This document shows positions 44,996 through 55,907 of a stretch of DNA of 64,000 nucleotides, in pieces. Position 1 is the stretch's first letter, and every line of letters starts with the position of its first letter. The notes below the pieces were generated by a model. That model did not search any database and was not told the origin of the DNA. It saw only the letters and a list, made by a program, of their open reading frames with translations. Both the position numbers and the translations under genes were made by a program. The DNA lies in NCBI RefSeq assembly GCF_002022665.1, contig NZ_CP019788.1, positions 992,001-1,056,000 of the forward strand, written 5' to 3'. The DNA is from Bartonella sp. JB63. Its GTDB lineage: Bacteria; Pseudomonadota; Alphaproteobacteria; Rhizobiales; Rhizobiaceae.

Positions 44996-45093
44996 AGTTT
45001 CATGATCATTGTTCAAGGTTGAAAAATTCGATTTCAAAGTCGACGTATTTCAATTTTCTTTTCCCAATGACTCTTATTTAAAGAGCCTCGCAC

Positions 45094-45978
45094 ATGCAAG
45101 AAAAACATGCATATTTTAGAAATAGCCTCCTTCCTTATTGGCTACTCCTCCCTCAACTTGCGATAACTTTTTTGTTTTTTCTTTGGCCTGCCATTCAAGC
45201 AATAAAATCATCATTTGAACGTGAAGATCCTTTTGGTTTTTCAACAACCTTTATTGGTCTTGAAAACTACATAACTATTTTCTCTGACACCAATTATATA
45301 CAATCACTGCTTACAACAATCATATTTTCTGTTTCTGTCACTCTTGTTTCAATGACAATATCACTTATTCTAGCTGTTTCTGTTGATCGTATTATCCATG
45401 CAAAAAAAGCTTATACTATGCTCTTACTCTGGCCCTATGCAATTGCACCTGTATTAGCAGGTATATTATGGTTATTTATTTTCCATCCAACTATTGGAAC
45501 TTTTCCTTTCCTCCTTGAAAAAATAGGTATTATATGGAATCATCGTATTAACGGTGTTCAAGCTATGATTCTGATTGTGATTGCAGCTAGTTGGCAGCAG
45601 ATTTCCTATAATTTTCTCTTTTTTCTTGCTGGTCTTCAATCTGTTCCTCACTCACAAATAGAAGCTGCAGCTATTGATGGTGCTGGCCCTTTTAAACGAT
45701 TTTGGACTATAATATTTCCTCAAATTTCGCCAACAACTTTTTTTCTTCTTATTATTAATGTCAATTATGCCATGTTTGACACATTTGGTATTATTGATAA
45801 CATGACTTCTGGAGGGCCTGCACGTGCAACAAGCACAATCGTTTATAAAGTGTATGAAGATGGTTTTAAAAATCAAATGATCGGTGCATCAGCTGCGCAA
45901 TCAACCATATTAATGCTAATGGTTATTATTTTAACACTAATCCAATTCCGCTGGATTGAACGTCGCGTCCAATATTAG
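45094..45978 (+). CDS. ugpA: glycerol-3-phosphate ABC transporter permease UgpA
   Basis: A 294-residue inner-membrane permease with six predicted helices. The EAA loop for ATPase contact is EAAAIDGAGPFKRFWTIIFPQ near residue 190. The N-terminal YWLLLPQLAITFLFFLWPA and DPFGFSTTFIGLENY match UgpA. It is separated from ugpB by 98 bases and followed 10 bases later by ugpE. Confidence 0.94.
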   Translation: MQEKHAYFRNSLLPYWLLLPQLAITFLFFLWPAIQAIKSSFEREDPFGFSTTFIGLENYITIFSDTNYIQSLLTTIIFSVSVTLVSMTISLILAVSVDRIIHAKKAYTMLLLWPYAIAPVLAGILWLFIFHPTIGTFPFLLEKIGIIWNHRINGVQAMILIVIAASWQQISYNFLFFLAGLQSVPHSQIEAAAIDGAGPFKRFWTIIFPQISPTTFFLLIINVNYAMFDTFGIIDNMTSGGPARATSTIVYKVYEDGFKNQMIGASAAQSTILMLMVIILTLIQFRWIERRVQY

Positions 45979-45988
45979 GAAAGAGATT

Positions 45989-46840
45989 ATGGTTGAAAAT
46001 CGTCCTTTTTTGAAATTTTTAACCCATTTCATTCTCATTATTGGTATTCTTATTATCTGCTTTCCAGTTTACGTTGCCATTATCGCATCAACCCATAATT
46101 CAGGGACATTTAATACAGGAACGCTTCCTCTCTTACCAGGGCAATATGGTTTAGAAAATTATAAAATAATCTTTGGTGATGGCCTTGTACAACTGGGTCT
46201 TCCACGTCTTTGGCCACTCTTAATGAACTCATTCATTATGGCTATTGGTATTAGTATTGGAAAAATTATTATTTCACTCTTCTCTGCTTATGCAATTGTC
46301 TATATGCGCTTCCCCTTTCGTAAAACTGCTTTTGCTCTTATTTTTATTACATTAATGCTCCCTATTGAAATTCGCATTATTCCAACATATGCAATAGTAG
46401 CACAGCTAGGAATGATAAATACCTATAGTGGAATGATTATTCCATTAATTGCATCAGCAACCGCCACATTTTTATTTCGTCAATTTTTTCTCACTGTTCC
46501 TGATGAACTCTTAGAAGCTGCCCGTGTTGATGGCGCAGGACCATTGAAATTTTTTAAGGATATTCTTCTTCCCCTTAGCAAAAGCAATATCGCTGCTTTA
46601 TTTATTATTATGTTCATATACGGATGGATACAATATCTCTGGCCTCTTATTATCACAACAGATCAAGACCATCAAACCATTCTTGTTATCTTGAAACAAC
46701 TTGTTGTAGAATCACTTCAACATGATCCTCAATGGAACATCCTTATGGCAGTATCAGTTGTTGCTATGGCTCCTCCTGTTTTAGTGGTTATTTTCATGCA
46801 ACGGCTTTTTGTCAAAGGCCTCATTGAAACGGAGAAATAA
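45989..46840 (+). CDS. ugpE: glycerol-3-phosphate ABC transporter permease UgpE
   Basis: The second permease (283 residues) with the EAA loop [20 protein letters not shown] near residue 190 and the typical [12 protein letters not shown] early segment. The frame extends upstream into ugpA (to 45956), but ATG 45989 with AGGAAAGAG before it is the proper start. Six hydrophobic helices are visible. ugpC begins two bases after the stop. Confidence 0.94.
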   Translation: MVENRPFLKFLTHFILIIGILIICFPVYVAIIASTHNSGTFNTGTLPLLPGQYGLENYKIIFGDGLVQLGLPRLWPLLMNSFIMAIGISIGKIIISLFSAYAIVYMRFPFRKTAFALIFITLMLPIEIRIIPTYAIVAQLGMINTYSGMIIPLIASATATFLFRQFFLTVPDELLEAARVDGAGPLKFFKDILLPLSKSNIAALFIIMFIYGWIQYLWPLIITTDQDHQTILVILKQLVVESLQHDPQWNILMAVSVVAMAPPVLVVIFMQRLFVKGLIETEK

Positions 46841-46842
46841 TT

Positions 46843-47880
46843 GTGGCTACAATCCAACTACTAAATGTAACAAAACAGTATGACAACGATAGTTTGGTTA
46901 TTAATAATTTAAATTTAACTGTTTCTGACAAAGAACTCCTCGTTCTTGTTGGTCCATCAGGATGTGGAAAATCAACTCTATTACGTATTATTGCTGGACT
47001 TGAACAAGTTACCTCCGGTGAACTTTATATTGACAATGAGCTCATTAATAATCGTGAACCAGCAGACCGTGATATTGCTATGGTTTTTCAAAATTATGCA
47101 CTCTATCCACATATGACTGTACGTGGAAACCTGGAATATGGCCTCAAAAATCGAAAAACTCCCAAAGAGGAAATGAATAAACGTATTGCTCATGCTGCAA
47201 AACTTTTGGAAATAGAACCATTTCTTGACCGTAAACCGAGGCAGTTATCAGGAGGACAACGCCAACGTGTTGCAATGGGCCGTGTTATTGTTCGCCAACC
47301 ACGTGTTTTTCTCTTTGATGAGCCACTTTCAAATCTTGACGCGAAATTACGAGCTCAAATGTGTATTGAAATTAAAACGCTCCAGCGTTCATTAGGAACA
47401 ACGAGCCTTTATGTCACACATGATCAACTAGAAGCTATGACATTAGCCGATAGAATAGTTGTCATGAATAAAGGACATATTGAACAAATTGGAACTCCAA
47501 TGGAAATCTATGATTATCCAGCTACAACCTTTGTTGCTGGTTTCATTGGTTCTCCTCCTATTAATTTTCTTGATCGTCAGATCTTAGAACAACATTTAGG
47601 CAGCTCATTTTCTTGTAATAAAGAGACTGATATTTTTGCATTTAGACCAGAAGCAACTTTATTGGGTGAATATCCAGAAAAAGGACCTGTTTTTCACGCA
47701 CAAATTGAACTTATAAAACCAGTAGGTACAGGATGTCATGTTTTAACACGCTGGAATAATATTATTTTTACTGTTGAAATAAAAGAGCGTCTCACAAACG
47801 ATTATGGACAAAAATTAAGCTTCACTGTTCCCCATCAGAATTTTCATACTTTTAATAAATGCACAGGAAAACGTACATAA
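46843..47880 (+). CDS. ugpC: glycerol-3-phosphate ABC transporter ATPase UgpC
   Basis: A 345-residue MalK-type ATPase: Walker [10 protein letters not shown] near residue 36, signature [13 protein letters not shown] near residue 133, Walker [14 protein letters not shown] near residue 154, then the TOBE/OB regulatory domain from about residue 235. It starts with GTG 46843, directly after ugpE and inside the preceding binding-site region. It powers UgpAE. In E. coli the C-terminal domain of UgpC mediates phosphate inhibition. Confidence 0.95.
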   Translation: MATIQLLNVTKQYDNDSLVINNLNLTVSDKELLVLVGPSGCGKSTLLRIIAGLEQVTSGELYIDNELINNREPADRDIAMVFQNYALYPHMTVRGNLEYGLKNRKTPKEEMNKRIAHAAKLLEIEPFLDRKPRQLSGGQRQRVAMGRVIVRQPRVFLFDEPLSNLDAKLRAQMCIEIKTLQRSLGTTSLYVTHDQLEAMTLADRIVVMNKGHIEQIGTPMEIYDYPATTFVAGFIGSPPINFLDRQILEQHLGSSFSCNKETDIFAFRPEATLLGEYPEKGPVFHAQIELIKPVGTGCHVLTRWNNIIFTVEIKERLTNDYGQKLSFTVPHQNFHTFNKCTGKRT

Positions 47881-48220
47881 TCACCCTGGGAAAATTTTGA
47901 GTTCCAGATCAATTAATCAAGCAGAGTTCCTCCTTTATCATTTTCATCCTTTATCAAGCCAAAGGATCCATTACATTATTTCACGATTATTTGTAAAATA
48001 AATGATAAATGTAATTTTTGATAATTTTTAAATGAACTACCAAAATCTATAATCAAAGTCATATTTATATTAAAAAGGTGATTTATTTCACTATATTTAC
48101 AGACCTTTGTATTCAGAACATTACCGCGTTTGTTATGTCCATAACTTCTCTAAAGAATCGCCTTGTAACCCTTATGTAAAAAGTGTTGAACATTTTTGAA
48201 CATTTGTCACTGTTAGATAG
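47881..48220. other. spacer after ugpC, possible start of the gene fossil
   Basis: About 340 AT-rich bases without an intact ORF. A segment near 48095-48140 reads YRPLYSEHYRV, vaguely like the 'YRPF' region of type ISP restriction helicases, so the fossil downstream may begin here. This extension is tentative. Confidence 0.35.
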
Positions 48221-48655
48221 AAACTTAGTCATTTACATCTAAATAGAAGAGAGCATAAAATCTTATCCAGTTGCTTTCAAAAGGTGATCTTAAACTTGCG
48301 GATATCTTTAATCCTGAAGAGCTTTATTACGTCACAGAAATGAAATTCGCTAGTAAAGATAAGATAAAAGGTAAATCTACAGTGATTTACAATAGCAATA
48401 TCATAATGACAGATATCCCTCTTGAAATCTATAACTATCGTGAATAGCAAACCTGCTTTTGAATGGATAAAGGAACGCCAATGTGTTAAGATCGATAAAA
48501 AAGTGATACTATTAAATGACACTGATCTCTCTGCTATTGAAGAAACGGTTAGTAATTCTGTTTACCCATCAATTTCAATAGACTATTACTGTCAGTTTAG
48601 AAATAATGAAAACCATTCACAATTTTCCAAAATTGGACATTAAAAAAGATAAGAG
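48221..48655 (+). pseudogene. remnant of a type ISP-like restriction/helicase gene (C-terminal part)
   Basis: Pieces of one protein are spread over shifting frames in the correct order: KLSHLHLN, SYPVAFK, GDLKLADIFNPEEL...MKFASKDK...KSTVIYNSNI...DIPLEIYNY, then KPAFEWIKERQCVKIDKK, and finally ITVSLEIMKTIHNFPKL. These match the conserved C-terminal region of large DEAD/DEAH helicase-methylase (type ISP restriction) proteins, where 'STVIYNSNITM', 'Y.VNGKPALEWI.ERQ' and 'TVSLETMKIV' are typical. Four frame changes and at least two in-frame stops make it non-functional. The enzyme family comes from memory of these motifs. It interrupts the ugpBAEC-ugpQ cluster. Confidence 0.75.
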
Positions 48656-48712
48656 ACACATCCTCACCTTACAAGATTGTATAGGATATCAATAATTATT
48701 GAATCCTTACTT

Positions 48713-49435
48713 TTATTTTTGTGAACGCAATCGTAAAGCAAGATCAGGTTGGTCCGTTGTAATATAATGCACTGGCATATCAAGCCAATGGGACAAACGA
48801 GACACCCCATTGACCGTCCATACGCCTACAGTGAAACCAGCATCAAAGGCAGCTTCAATAAAGTCTCGTGATACAATAGAGCTATCCAAACTGAGATCAG
48901 AATAGCCTAATTTTTTCCATTCAGAAAAACAGAAAGATATATCACCTTTAAAATTATCAATACATGGACCCGATGGTATTCCTGCTTCAATAAAAGAACG
49001 AAGACTCGTAGCATCAAAACTAATTGCTGAAACTCGTTTTTCTAAGTGTCGACTTTTGATCAATTCAAGTGCTTTTTGGGATAAAAGAGTTTCACGCTCA
49101 ACCTCACCACATGTTTTGATTTCAAGATGAAGTGCTACATCGGTTGGCACCAAAAGATCAAGCAATTCTTCTAATAAAGGAGGTGCTTCATTACTCCCTT
49201 TCACACAGAGTTGCTGACGTGTTTCATTATCAATCTCATGAATATATCCTTTTTTCCCAACCAACTGTTCAAGGGAAAAATCGTGAAATATAACAACTTC
49301 ACCACTTTTAAGAAGATGAATATCACATTCAATTTCATCCACTCCCAATGCAATCGCATGGCGAAATGCTGAAAGTGTATTTTCAGAATAAAGACTAGCT
49401 CCACCACGATGAGCAATAATTTTTTGTTTAAGCAT
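48713..49435 (-). CDS. ugpQ: glycerophosphodiester phosphodiesterase
   Basis: A 240-residue GDPD-family enzyme releasing glycerol-3-phosphate from glycerophosphodiesters. The catalytic HRGG near residue 9 with ENTLSAF, and ECDIHLLKSGEVVIFHD near residue 37, contain the metal-binding and catalytic histidines. There is no signal peptide, so it is cytoplasmic like E. coli UgpQ, working on diesters imported by UgpBAEC. It lies on the opposite strand to ugpBAEC, converging with it across the gene fossil. Confidence 0.92.
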   Translation of the reverse strand: MLKQKIIAHRGGASLYSENTLSAFRHAIALGVDEIECDIHLLKSGEVVIFHDFSLEQLVGKKGYIHEIDNETRQQLCVKGSNEAPPLLEELLDLLVPTDVALHLEIKTCGEVERETLLSQKALELIKSRHLEKRVSAISFDATSLRSFIEAGIPSGPCIDNFKGDISFCFSEWKKLGYSDLSLDSSIVSRDFIEAAFDAGFTVGVWTVNGVSRLSHWLDMPVHYITTDQPDLALRLRSQK

Positions 49436-49600
49436 ATTATTTTACACTTCTCTTAATTTCAAACAATACTCGTTAAAATGAAATTAATGATAATTTGAAA
49501 TCATGAATACAAGACATATAATAATTTTTTCTTTTTATTTGCTAACTTTTTGAAATGCTAAATCCTAAAAGCACCATATCTTTAATATCCTTGATTTCAA

Positions 49601-51157
49601 TCATTCCCACTCAATAGTGCCAGGAGGCTTTGAAGTTATATCATAAACAACACGATTAATACCTCGAACTTCATTAATAATACGTGTTGCTGCTTTACTC
49701 AAAAATTCCATATCGTACGGATAAAAGTCAGCAGTCATACCGTCTATAGATACTATAGCACGAAGAGCACAGACAAACTCATAAGTACGTGCATCACCCA
49801 TTACACCAACGGTTTGAACAGGAAGAAGAACAGCAAAAGCTTGCCAAATTTTATCATAAAGACCAGCTTTGCGGATTTCATCAAGGTAAATAGCATCTGC
49901 TTCACGCAAAATTTCTAATTTTTCACGCGTAATTGCACCTGGACATCGAATTGCCAAACCAGGCCCTGGAAAAGGATGACGTCCAATAAACTGCTCAGGT
50001 AAACCTAATTCTCGCCCCAAAGAACGAACATCATCCTTAAAAAGTTCACGCAATGGTTCTACAAGTTGCATCTTCATACGTTCTGGTAGCCCACCTACAT
50101 TATGATGACTTTTAATCGTTATGGATTCACCAATCGCTGAAACACTTTCAATGACATCTGGGTAAAGCGTTCCTTGTGCTAAAAACTCCACGCCGCCTAT
50201 TTTTTTTGTTTCTTCTTCAAAAACTTCAATAAAAAGGCGACCAATTATCTTTCGCTTTTTTTCTGGATCTATTTCACCTTCAAGCGCATTAATAAACATA
50301 TCAGCAGCATTAACATGAACCAGTTTTATATCATAATGATCCCGGAAAATCGTAAGAACTTCTTCTGCCTCATTTTTACGCATCAACCCATGATCGACAA
50401 AAACACATGTTAATTGATCACCTATAGCCTCATGAAGTAATACAGCCACAACTGATGAATCAACACCACCTGAAAGACCGCAAATTACACGACTTTTTCC
50501 AACCTTCTTGCGTATCGCAACAACTGCCTGTTCACGATAAGCGGCCATTGACCAATTGCTTTTAAGACCAGAAATTTTATGAACAAAATTTTTTAAGAGT
50601 TTCGCACCATCCGTTGTATGAACAACTTCAGGATGAAATTGTACTGCATAAAAACGTCGTTTTTCGTCAGCAATAGCAGCATAAGGAGCTCCTTTTGATG
50701 TTCCGATGACATGAAAACCTTCTGGCAAAGCAACTACACAATCACCATGACTCATCCAAACCTGATGGCATGATCCTTTCTCCCAAACACCATCAAAAAG
50801 AGCACTTTCTTCTTTTACATCTAACAAAGCACGTCCAAATTCACGTTCATGTCCTGCTTCAACTTTTCCGCCAAGCTGAACACACATGACTTGTTCACCA
50901 TAACAAATTCCAAGAACCGGAATACCGGCATTAAAAATCTCCATTGGAACACGTGGTGAACCATCATCGACAGTTGAATAAGGACTGCCTGATAAAATAA
51001 CAGCTCGAGGCTTAATTCGCTTAAATTCCCCTAAAGCAGATTGGAAAGGAATAATTTCGGAATAAACACCTATTTCTCGCACCCGCCGTGCAATAAGTTG
51101 TGTAACTTGTGAACCAAAATCAATGATAAGAACAGTATCTGAACGCAATATGCTCAT
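49601..51157 (-). CDS. guaA: GMP synthase (glutamine-hydrolysing)
   Basis: GuaA aminates XMP to GMP. The N-terminal class I glutaminase domain has the nucleophile in GICYGEQVM near residue 84 and the His-Glu pair in QFHPEVVHT near residue 173. The ATP-pyrophosphatase domain has the P-loop [10 protein letters not shown] near residue 228, and the dimerisation domain ends in the family-typical KPPGTIEWE. Length 518 fits. guaB, the preceding step, lies 3 kb away on the same strand. Confidence 0.97.
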   Translation of the reverse strand: MSILRSDTVLIIDFGSQVTQLIARRVREIGVYSEIIPFQSALGEFKRIKPRAVILSGSPYSTVDDGSPRVPMEIFNAGIPVLGICYGEQVMCVQLGGKVEAGHEREFGRALLDVKEESALFDGVWEKGSCHQVWMSHGDCVVALPEGFHVIGTSKGAPYAAIADEKRRFYAVQFHPEVVHTTDGAKLLKNFVHKISGLKSNWSMAAYREQAVVAIRKKVGKSRVICGLSGGVDSSVVAVLLHEAIGDQLTCVFVDHGLMRKNEAEEVLTIFRDHYDIKLVHVNAADMFINALEGEIDPEKKRKIIGRLFIEVFEEETKKIGGVEFLAQGTLYPDVIESVSAIGESITIKSHHNVGGLPERMKMQLVEPLRELFKDDVRSLGRELGLPEQFIGRHPFPGPGLAIRCPGAITREKLEILREADAIYLDEIRKAGLYDKIWQAFAVLLPVQTVGVMGDARTYEFVCALRAIVSIDGMTADFYPYDMEFLSKAATRIINEVRGINRVVYDITSKPPGTIEWE

Positions 51158-51288
51158 AAAAAACCAATCAATAATTACCTAAAATAAAAAAATGTATTAT
51201 TCAATCTTTCTGTTTTCACAAGTCTATTGATATAAGAAGAAGATTCTTTCCAATATTAAAGTGCGAAATAGAAAAGTTAAAATACCCA

Positions 51289-52575
51289 TTAGAGTTCCTT
51301 TTGTAAAATAGATAAAAAGAAACCATCCGTTTTAGTTGCTGCTGGTGATAAAGTCAGTCCATAACTTGAAAATGCTGGTTGCATAATTGAATGACTAAAA
51401 TGCTGGTGCCAAAGTGTCTTCATATTGACTGGAGAGAAATTAGAATACTTTTGAAGAAACCGGGAAATTTGTTCTTCATTTTCATCATTAAAAAGAGAAC
51501 ATGTAATATAAGCTAAACGCCCTCCTGGCTTTATATAAATCAAAGCTTCATTCAAAATAGCGAACTGTTCTTCCTGACGTTGTTTCACTTGTTGTAATGT
51601 CAAACGCCATTTCGCATCTGGACGACGGCGCCATGTTCCTGTCCCACTACATGGAGTATCCAATAAAACGATATCCATTTGACCTATTAATGATTTTAAT
51701 TCCTCTTTACACGCTCGTGGTTGTACGTTACGAATACCAGCTCGCCGAAGCCGATTAAAAATAGGAGTCAAACGAACTTTCTCTGAATCATAAGCATAAA
51801 TTTGACCTCTATTATCCATATTGGCAGCTAAAGCTAGTGTTTTTCCTCCGGCTCCTGCACAATAATCTAATAACTGCATACCTGCCTTTGCTTCTATAAG
51901 ATAAGAAACAATTTGAGATCCCAAATCCTGTATTTCAAAATATCCTTTTTGAAAAGCGGGCTCAGCCTGAACATTAGGATGGCGATCAAATTTTTCAATC
52001 GGTTCAATCCTCAACGCTTGCTGAAACCACGAAAAGGACTTAACTTTTGTTTTTTCTAATGCTTTGATTACTTTCTTAGGTGTTGCCTTTAAACTGTTCA
52101 CACGTAAATCTAAAGAAGGACGTGTTGCTAAAGCAGCAGCTTCCCTAATCCAATTATCTGCAAATAAAGGATACAGATGAGCTTGACACCATTGAGGAAT
52201 ATCAGCGCGAATGTAGTCTGGCGCATTTACTAACTGGCGTTGCTGCCATGCTTGCCTCTGCTGAGGTGCTAATAATTGCGGTGCAAATCGATCTCCCTCT
52301 AAAATTTTATCAACTTGCTCAATTGTCATCATACCAGAATCGAACAAAGTACCAAAAACTATATCTCGAAGATTGTCACTATCCATACGCCATTGCAACG
52401 AATAACGCCGCCTTAAAACATCATACACAATTGTTCCAATTGCTGCACGATCACTTACTCCAGCAAAACGATGAGAAAGCGCCCAATCTTTTAAAGCTTC
52501 ACCTGCAGGGCGATAACGCATTTCTATTTCCTGTAGAATATCTATTGCCGCCTGCAATCGCCCACCCAATCGCAT
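51289..52575 (-). CDS. rsmB: RsmB-family RNA m5C methyltransferase
   Basis: A 428-residue RsmB/NOP family methyltransferase, presumably for C967 of 16S rRNA. The N-terminal NusB-like helical domain covers about residues 1-140. The SAM motif LLDYCAGAGGKTLALA is near residue 235, the catalytic cysteine pair is in DTPCSGTGTWRRRPD near residue 306 and YITCSLF near residue 362. AGGAG lies seven bases before ATG 52575. The exact target is inferred from the family. It stands between guaA and guaB, as in many rhizobia. Confidence 0.88.
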   Translation of the reverse strand: MRLGGRLQAAIDILQEIEMRYRPAGEALKDWALSHRFAGVSDRAAIGTIVYDVLRRRYSLQWRMDSDNLRDIVFGTLFDSGMMTIEQVDKILEGDRFAPQLLAPQQRQAWQQRQLVNAPDYIRADIPQWCQAHLYPLFADNWIREAAALATRPSLDLRVNSLKATPKKVIKALEKTKVKSFSWFQQALRIEPIEKFDRHPNVQAEPAFQKGYFEIQDLGSQIVSYLIEAKAGMQLLDYCAGAGGKTLALAANMDNRGQIYAYDSEKVRLTPIFNRLRRAGIRNVQPRACKEELKSLIGQMDIVLLDTPCSGTGTWRRRPDAKWRLTLQQVKQRQEEQFAILNEALIYIKPGGRLAYITCSLFNDENEEQISRFLQKYSNFSPVNMKTLWHQHFSHSIMQPAFSSYGLTLSPAATKTDGFFLSILQKEL

Positions 52576-52818
52576 TTATTTCTCCTATTCAATCTCTAAA
52601 ATCTAAATGATTTAACTCAAAAATAAAAATTACCTTCTTATTTTTTAGCATGAACTTTAAAAACAGTCTAAAAAGTGATACTTAAGTCGAATAGTTCTAG
52701 TGTTCTGATCTGAAATGTTTTACTCTAAAGTGAAAGAGGAACCATTATTTTTATAATCTATAAATCTTAAAGAAGCTAATGAAGTATTCCATAACACGAA
52801 CACATCGAAAGACTAAAA

Positions 52819-53685
52819 ATGAAAAAACCAATACTCGCTCTTATTGATTCTTCAATATATGCAAACCCTGTATGTGACCTAGCTTTATGGGCTGCTAAAT
52901 CTATGCAAACAACAATCCGACTGTTGCATGTATTGGATAAATCAGAAGAAGAAATTAGTTTACCAAATACAAAACAAATAAATATTAACAATAATATCCC
53001 AGATCTGTCGATCCTAGAACAGACAGATCCTACTTTTGCTAAAGCACTTTTTGCTCAAAAGGTTGGACAAACCATTTTAGAAGAAGCGAAAAATTACCTC
53101 AACTCTCATAGTGAAATCGAAATTGAAACACGTCTACGTCATGGAACTCTTCTGGATGCATTAAATATTTATAGCAATCAATCATCAATGATTGTGATGG
53201 GAAAACGTGGTGAACAAACAGCGTCTGACAAAAAGCGGTTAGGACTCAACTTTGAAAATGTCGTACGCTCTTCTGAGCTTCCAATCCTTGTTGCCTCACG
53301 TCACCCTCATCCTATTCAACGAATTCTGATAGCTTTTGATGGTGGCCCATTAATTATGAAAGCTATTGATTTTATTTGCTCAAAAGAATCTTTTAAAAAT
53401 ATAACTTTTATATTAGGGATGGCAGAACGGCAAACACAAGCCATACAAAATAGCTTTAACGCAGCATTAGCACGGTTACAATCTGCTGGATTTAATACTG
53501 AATCACTTAAAACAGAAATTAATTTTGAGCAAATGATTCTTCATAACATAGAACCACTTAATCTTAATATGATCCTTATGGGTGCTTTCCATCATTCTAA
53601 AATGCATAATTTTTTATTTGGCTCCAAAAGTCAAGCTATCATCCACAAAGCACCTGTTCCAGTTATGATTATGAGAGAATTATAG
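52819..53685 (+). CDS. tandem universal stress protein
   Basis: A 288-residue protein made of two UspA domains (about residues 1-150 and 160-288). The first keeps a GKRGE...LGLNFENVVR loop resembling the ATP-binding G-2x-G-9x-G site. The second ends in MGAFHHSKMHNFLFGSKSQAII, where the loop is altered (G-A-F-H-H), so ATP binding there is doubtful. Cytoplasmic, probably stress or starvation related; no target is known. No strong ribosome binding site precedes ATG 52819. It is transcribed alone. Confidence 0.88.
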   Translation: MKKPILALIDSSIYANPVCDLALWAAKSMQTTIRLLHVLDKSEEEISLPNTKQININNNIPDLSILEQTDPTFAKALFAQKVGQTILEEAKNYLNSHSEIEIETRLRHGTLLDALNIYSNQSSMIVMGKRGEQTASDKKRLGLNFENVVRSSELPILVASRHPHPIQRILIAFDGGPLIMKAIDFICSKESFKNITFILGMAERQTQAIQNSFNAALARLQSAGFNTESLKTEINFEQMILHNIEPLNLNMILMGAFHHSKMHNFLFGSKSQAIIHKAPVPVMIMREL

Positions 53686-53925
53686 TTATTATCAAATCCA
53701 TAACATAAGCATTTATTGTCTCAATAAGCGACTAAATATTGAAACATAGATAACCGGTAAAGTTTTTTCCGTGAAAAATAAAAATACGTCTGAAAATATT
53801 ATATAGGTTCATCTCTTCTTCTCAAAAAGCATAAATGAACTTTTTAGAAAATTATTGGAACTACTCTCTAGCATGACCGTTTGTCTTACAGTGGTGTATG
53901 CCAGATAATTAAAAAGGAGAAAATA

Positions 53926-54075
53926 ATGAAGACTTCTAGTCATGGAAAAATAACTGCATCCAAAAGCAGCCAAAATAAAATGCCCTCAAACAGTGGCAAG
54001 AAATCCGTCCAAAGTAGTCTACTTAACAATCGCCAATGTGCGTCGAAAACAGGACGGAAGAATATAAAAAGCTAA
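53926..54075 (+). CDS. small basic Ser/Lys-rich protein (49 aa)
   Basis: A 49-codon ORF starts at ATG 53926, seven bases after an ideal AAGGAG, and is followed 40 bases after its stop by a strong rho-independent terminator, so it looks like a complete transcription unit. The peptide (MKTSSHGKITASKSSQNK...) has about 12 Ser and 12 Lys/Arg, a single Cys, no hydrophobic helix and low complexity; it should be disordered and strongly positive. I recognise no family. The frame extends upstream to 53881, but the binding site fixes the start. It could bind nucleic acid, or be the leader of an RNA. Confidence 0.6.
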   Translation: MKTSSHGKITASKSSQNKMPSNSGKKSVQSSLLNNRQCASKTGRKNIKS

Positions 54076-54114
54076 TTTTTCATTTATATAACTTCTACAT
54101 AACTACAACTTCCA

Positions 54115-54155
54115 GAAAGAATTGGAGTATTAATATCCAATTCTTTCCTTTTATA
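54115..54155 (+). terminator. rho-independent terminator of the small basic ORF
   Basis: A perfect 12-bp stem, GAAAGAATTGGA (54115-54126) with TCCAATTCTTTC (54136-54147), encloses a 9-base loop and is followed by CTTTTATAG. On the minus strand no T-run follows, so it serves the plus-strand ORF. Confidence 0.8.
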
Positions 54156-54257
54156 GATCTGAAATATTTAAATAGGAAAACTTATCTAAAAAATGACCGG
54201 CAACCTAATTATTTCCTTCCAAGAATTTCTTCATAATAAAATTTTAGCCTATACCTA

Positions 54258-55757
54258 TCAAATAGGACCGCGATAATTTGGACTTTCGCGCGTAATAGAA
54301 ACATCATGTGTATGACTCTCATAAAGACCAGCATTCGTAATACGTACGAAAGTTGCTTTTTCACGAAACTCAACTAAATTTTGCGCTCCCACATACCCCA
54401 TAGAAGCACGTAACCCACCCGCCAGTTGATGTAAAACTGATGCTATAGGACCTTTATAAGCGACTTGTCCTTCAACACCTTCAGGAACTAATTTGAGTGT
54501 ATCTCGAACTTCAGCCTGAAAATAACGATCTGCTGATCCTCTTGCCATAGCACCGACCGACCCCATACCACGATAAGCTTTAAAGGATCGACCCTGATAG
54601 AGATAAACTTCTCCTGGACTTTCTTCTGTACCAGCAAGAAGAGAACCAATCATAGCAGCACAAGCGCCACCTGCTAAAGCTTTAGCAAAATCACCCGAAG
54701 CTTTAATACCACCATCAGCAATAACGGGAATTCCTGCTTTATCAGCAATTTCTGCAGCTCCCATAATAGCTGCAAGCTGAGGAATACCAACACCTGCAAC
54801 AATTCGCGTTGTACAAATAGAACCAGGTCCAATACCAACCTTTACCGCATCAGCACCACTATCAATCAAAGCTTGTGTTGCTTGAGGAGTTGCTACGTTA
54901 CCAGCAATAACAATCGTAGAAAGCGCCATTTTTTTTATACGCTCAACCATGTCCAACACACGTTGAGAATGCCCATGAGCTGTATCGATCACTAATAGAT
55001 CGATACCCGCATCGATTAACCGTTCAGCACGTTCAATTCCTTCATCCCCAACACCACTTGCAGCGGCAACACGTAAACGACCCTGAGAATCTTTTGCAGC
55101 ATTCGGATTTAATCGTGCCTTTTCAATATCTTTCACTGTCACCAAACCAACACAGCGATTTTGTTCATCTACAACAAGTAACTTTTCAATACGGTGATGA
55201 TGTAAAAGATATTTTGCTTCATCTAGTTGAACATTTTCACGTACTGTAATTAAATTTTCATGCGTCATGAGTTCATGGATTTTTTGTTTTGGATCCGATG
55301 CAAAACGCACATCCCTATTAGTCAAAATGCCAACAAGTCGACCTGAAATTCCGCTCTTAGAACCACTTTCGACAACTGGAATACCTGAAATACTATAAGA
55401 ACGCATCAAAGCCTTGGCTTCTTCAAGTGTTGCATCAGGACCAATTGTCACTGGATTGACAACCATACCAGACTCAAATTTTTTCACTTGACGTACTTCT
55501 TCAGCTTGCTCTACAGGAGACATATTCCGATGAATAACACCAAGACCACCAGCTTGAGCCATAGCAATCGCTAAACGCGACTCTGTCACTGTATCCATTG
55601 CAGCAGAAAGAAGTGGCAAATTTAATTCAATATCCCCTGCAATACGTGTTTTAAGATCTACTTGGCTAGGCATGACGAGAGAATGGCCTGGTTGTAAAAG
55701 CACGTCATCAAAAGTTAGTGCCAACGCACCTGTGCTTGTTTCAATAATTTTTGCCAT
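54258..55757 (-). CDS. guaB: IMP dehydrogenase
   Basis: GuaB oxidises IMP to XMP, the committed step to GMP. The catalytic cysteine loop [15 protein letters not shown] lies near residue 305 and the flap [10 protein letters not shown] near residue 400. A CBS pair (about residues 95-205) interrupts the barrel. ATG 55757 with AGAGGA eight bases upstream is the start; a TTG at 55763 is also in frame. Length is 499 residues. It acts directly before GuaA. Confidence 0.97.
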   Translation of the reverse strand: MAKIIETSTGALALTFDDVLLQPGHSLVMPSQVDLKTRIAGDIELNLPLLSAAMDTVTESRLAIAMAQAGGLGVIHRNMSPVEQAEEVRQVKKFESGMVVNPVTIGPDATLEEAKALMRSYSISGIPVVESGSKSGISGRLVGILTNRDVRFASDPKQKIHELMTHENLITVRENVQLDEAKYLLHHHRIEKLLVVDEQNRCVGLVTVKDIEKARLNPNAAKDSQGRLRVAAASGVGDEGIERAERLIDAGIDLLVIDTAHGHSQRVLDMVERIKKMALSTIVIAGNVATPQATQALIDSGADAVKVGIGPGSICTTRIVAGVGIPQLAAIMGAAEIADKAGIPVIADGGIKASGDFAKALAGGACAAMIGSLLAGTEESPGEVYLYQGRSFKAYRGMGSVGAMARGSADRYFQAEVRDTLKLVPEGVEGQVAYKGPIASVLHQLAGGLRASMGYVGAQNLVEFREKATFVRITNAGLYESHTHDVSITRESPNYRGPI

Positions 55758-55907
55758 CGCCAAATTCCTCTAATACTAAAACACTGCAATAGTTATAGGA
55801 CGCAACTTTAATTCTCTATAAGTCGCAAATTGGCAATCAATTATGCCATGTGACTGATAAAATGAAAAGAGAAAATAAATATTTTTCTAAAACAGAACTT
55901 ATACAGT

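Noticed and set aside
48277..48522. 81-codon minus-strand ORF after ugpC
   Set aside because: It is antisense to the restriction/helicase fossil, whose plus-strand motifs explain the sequence.
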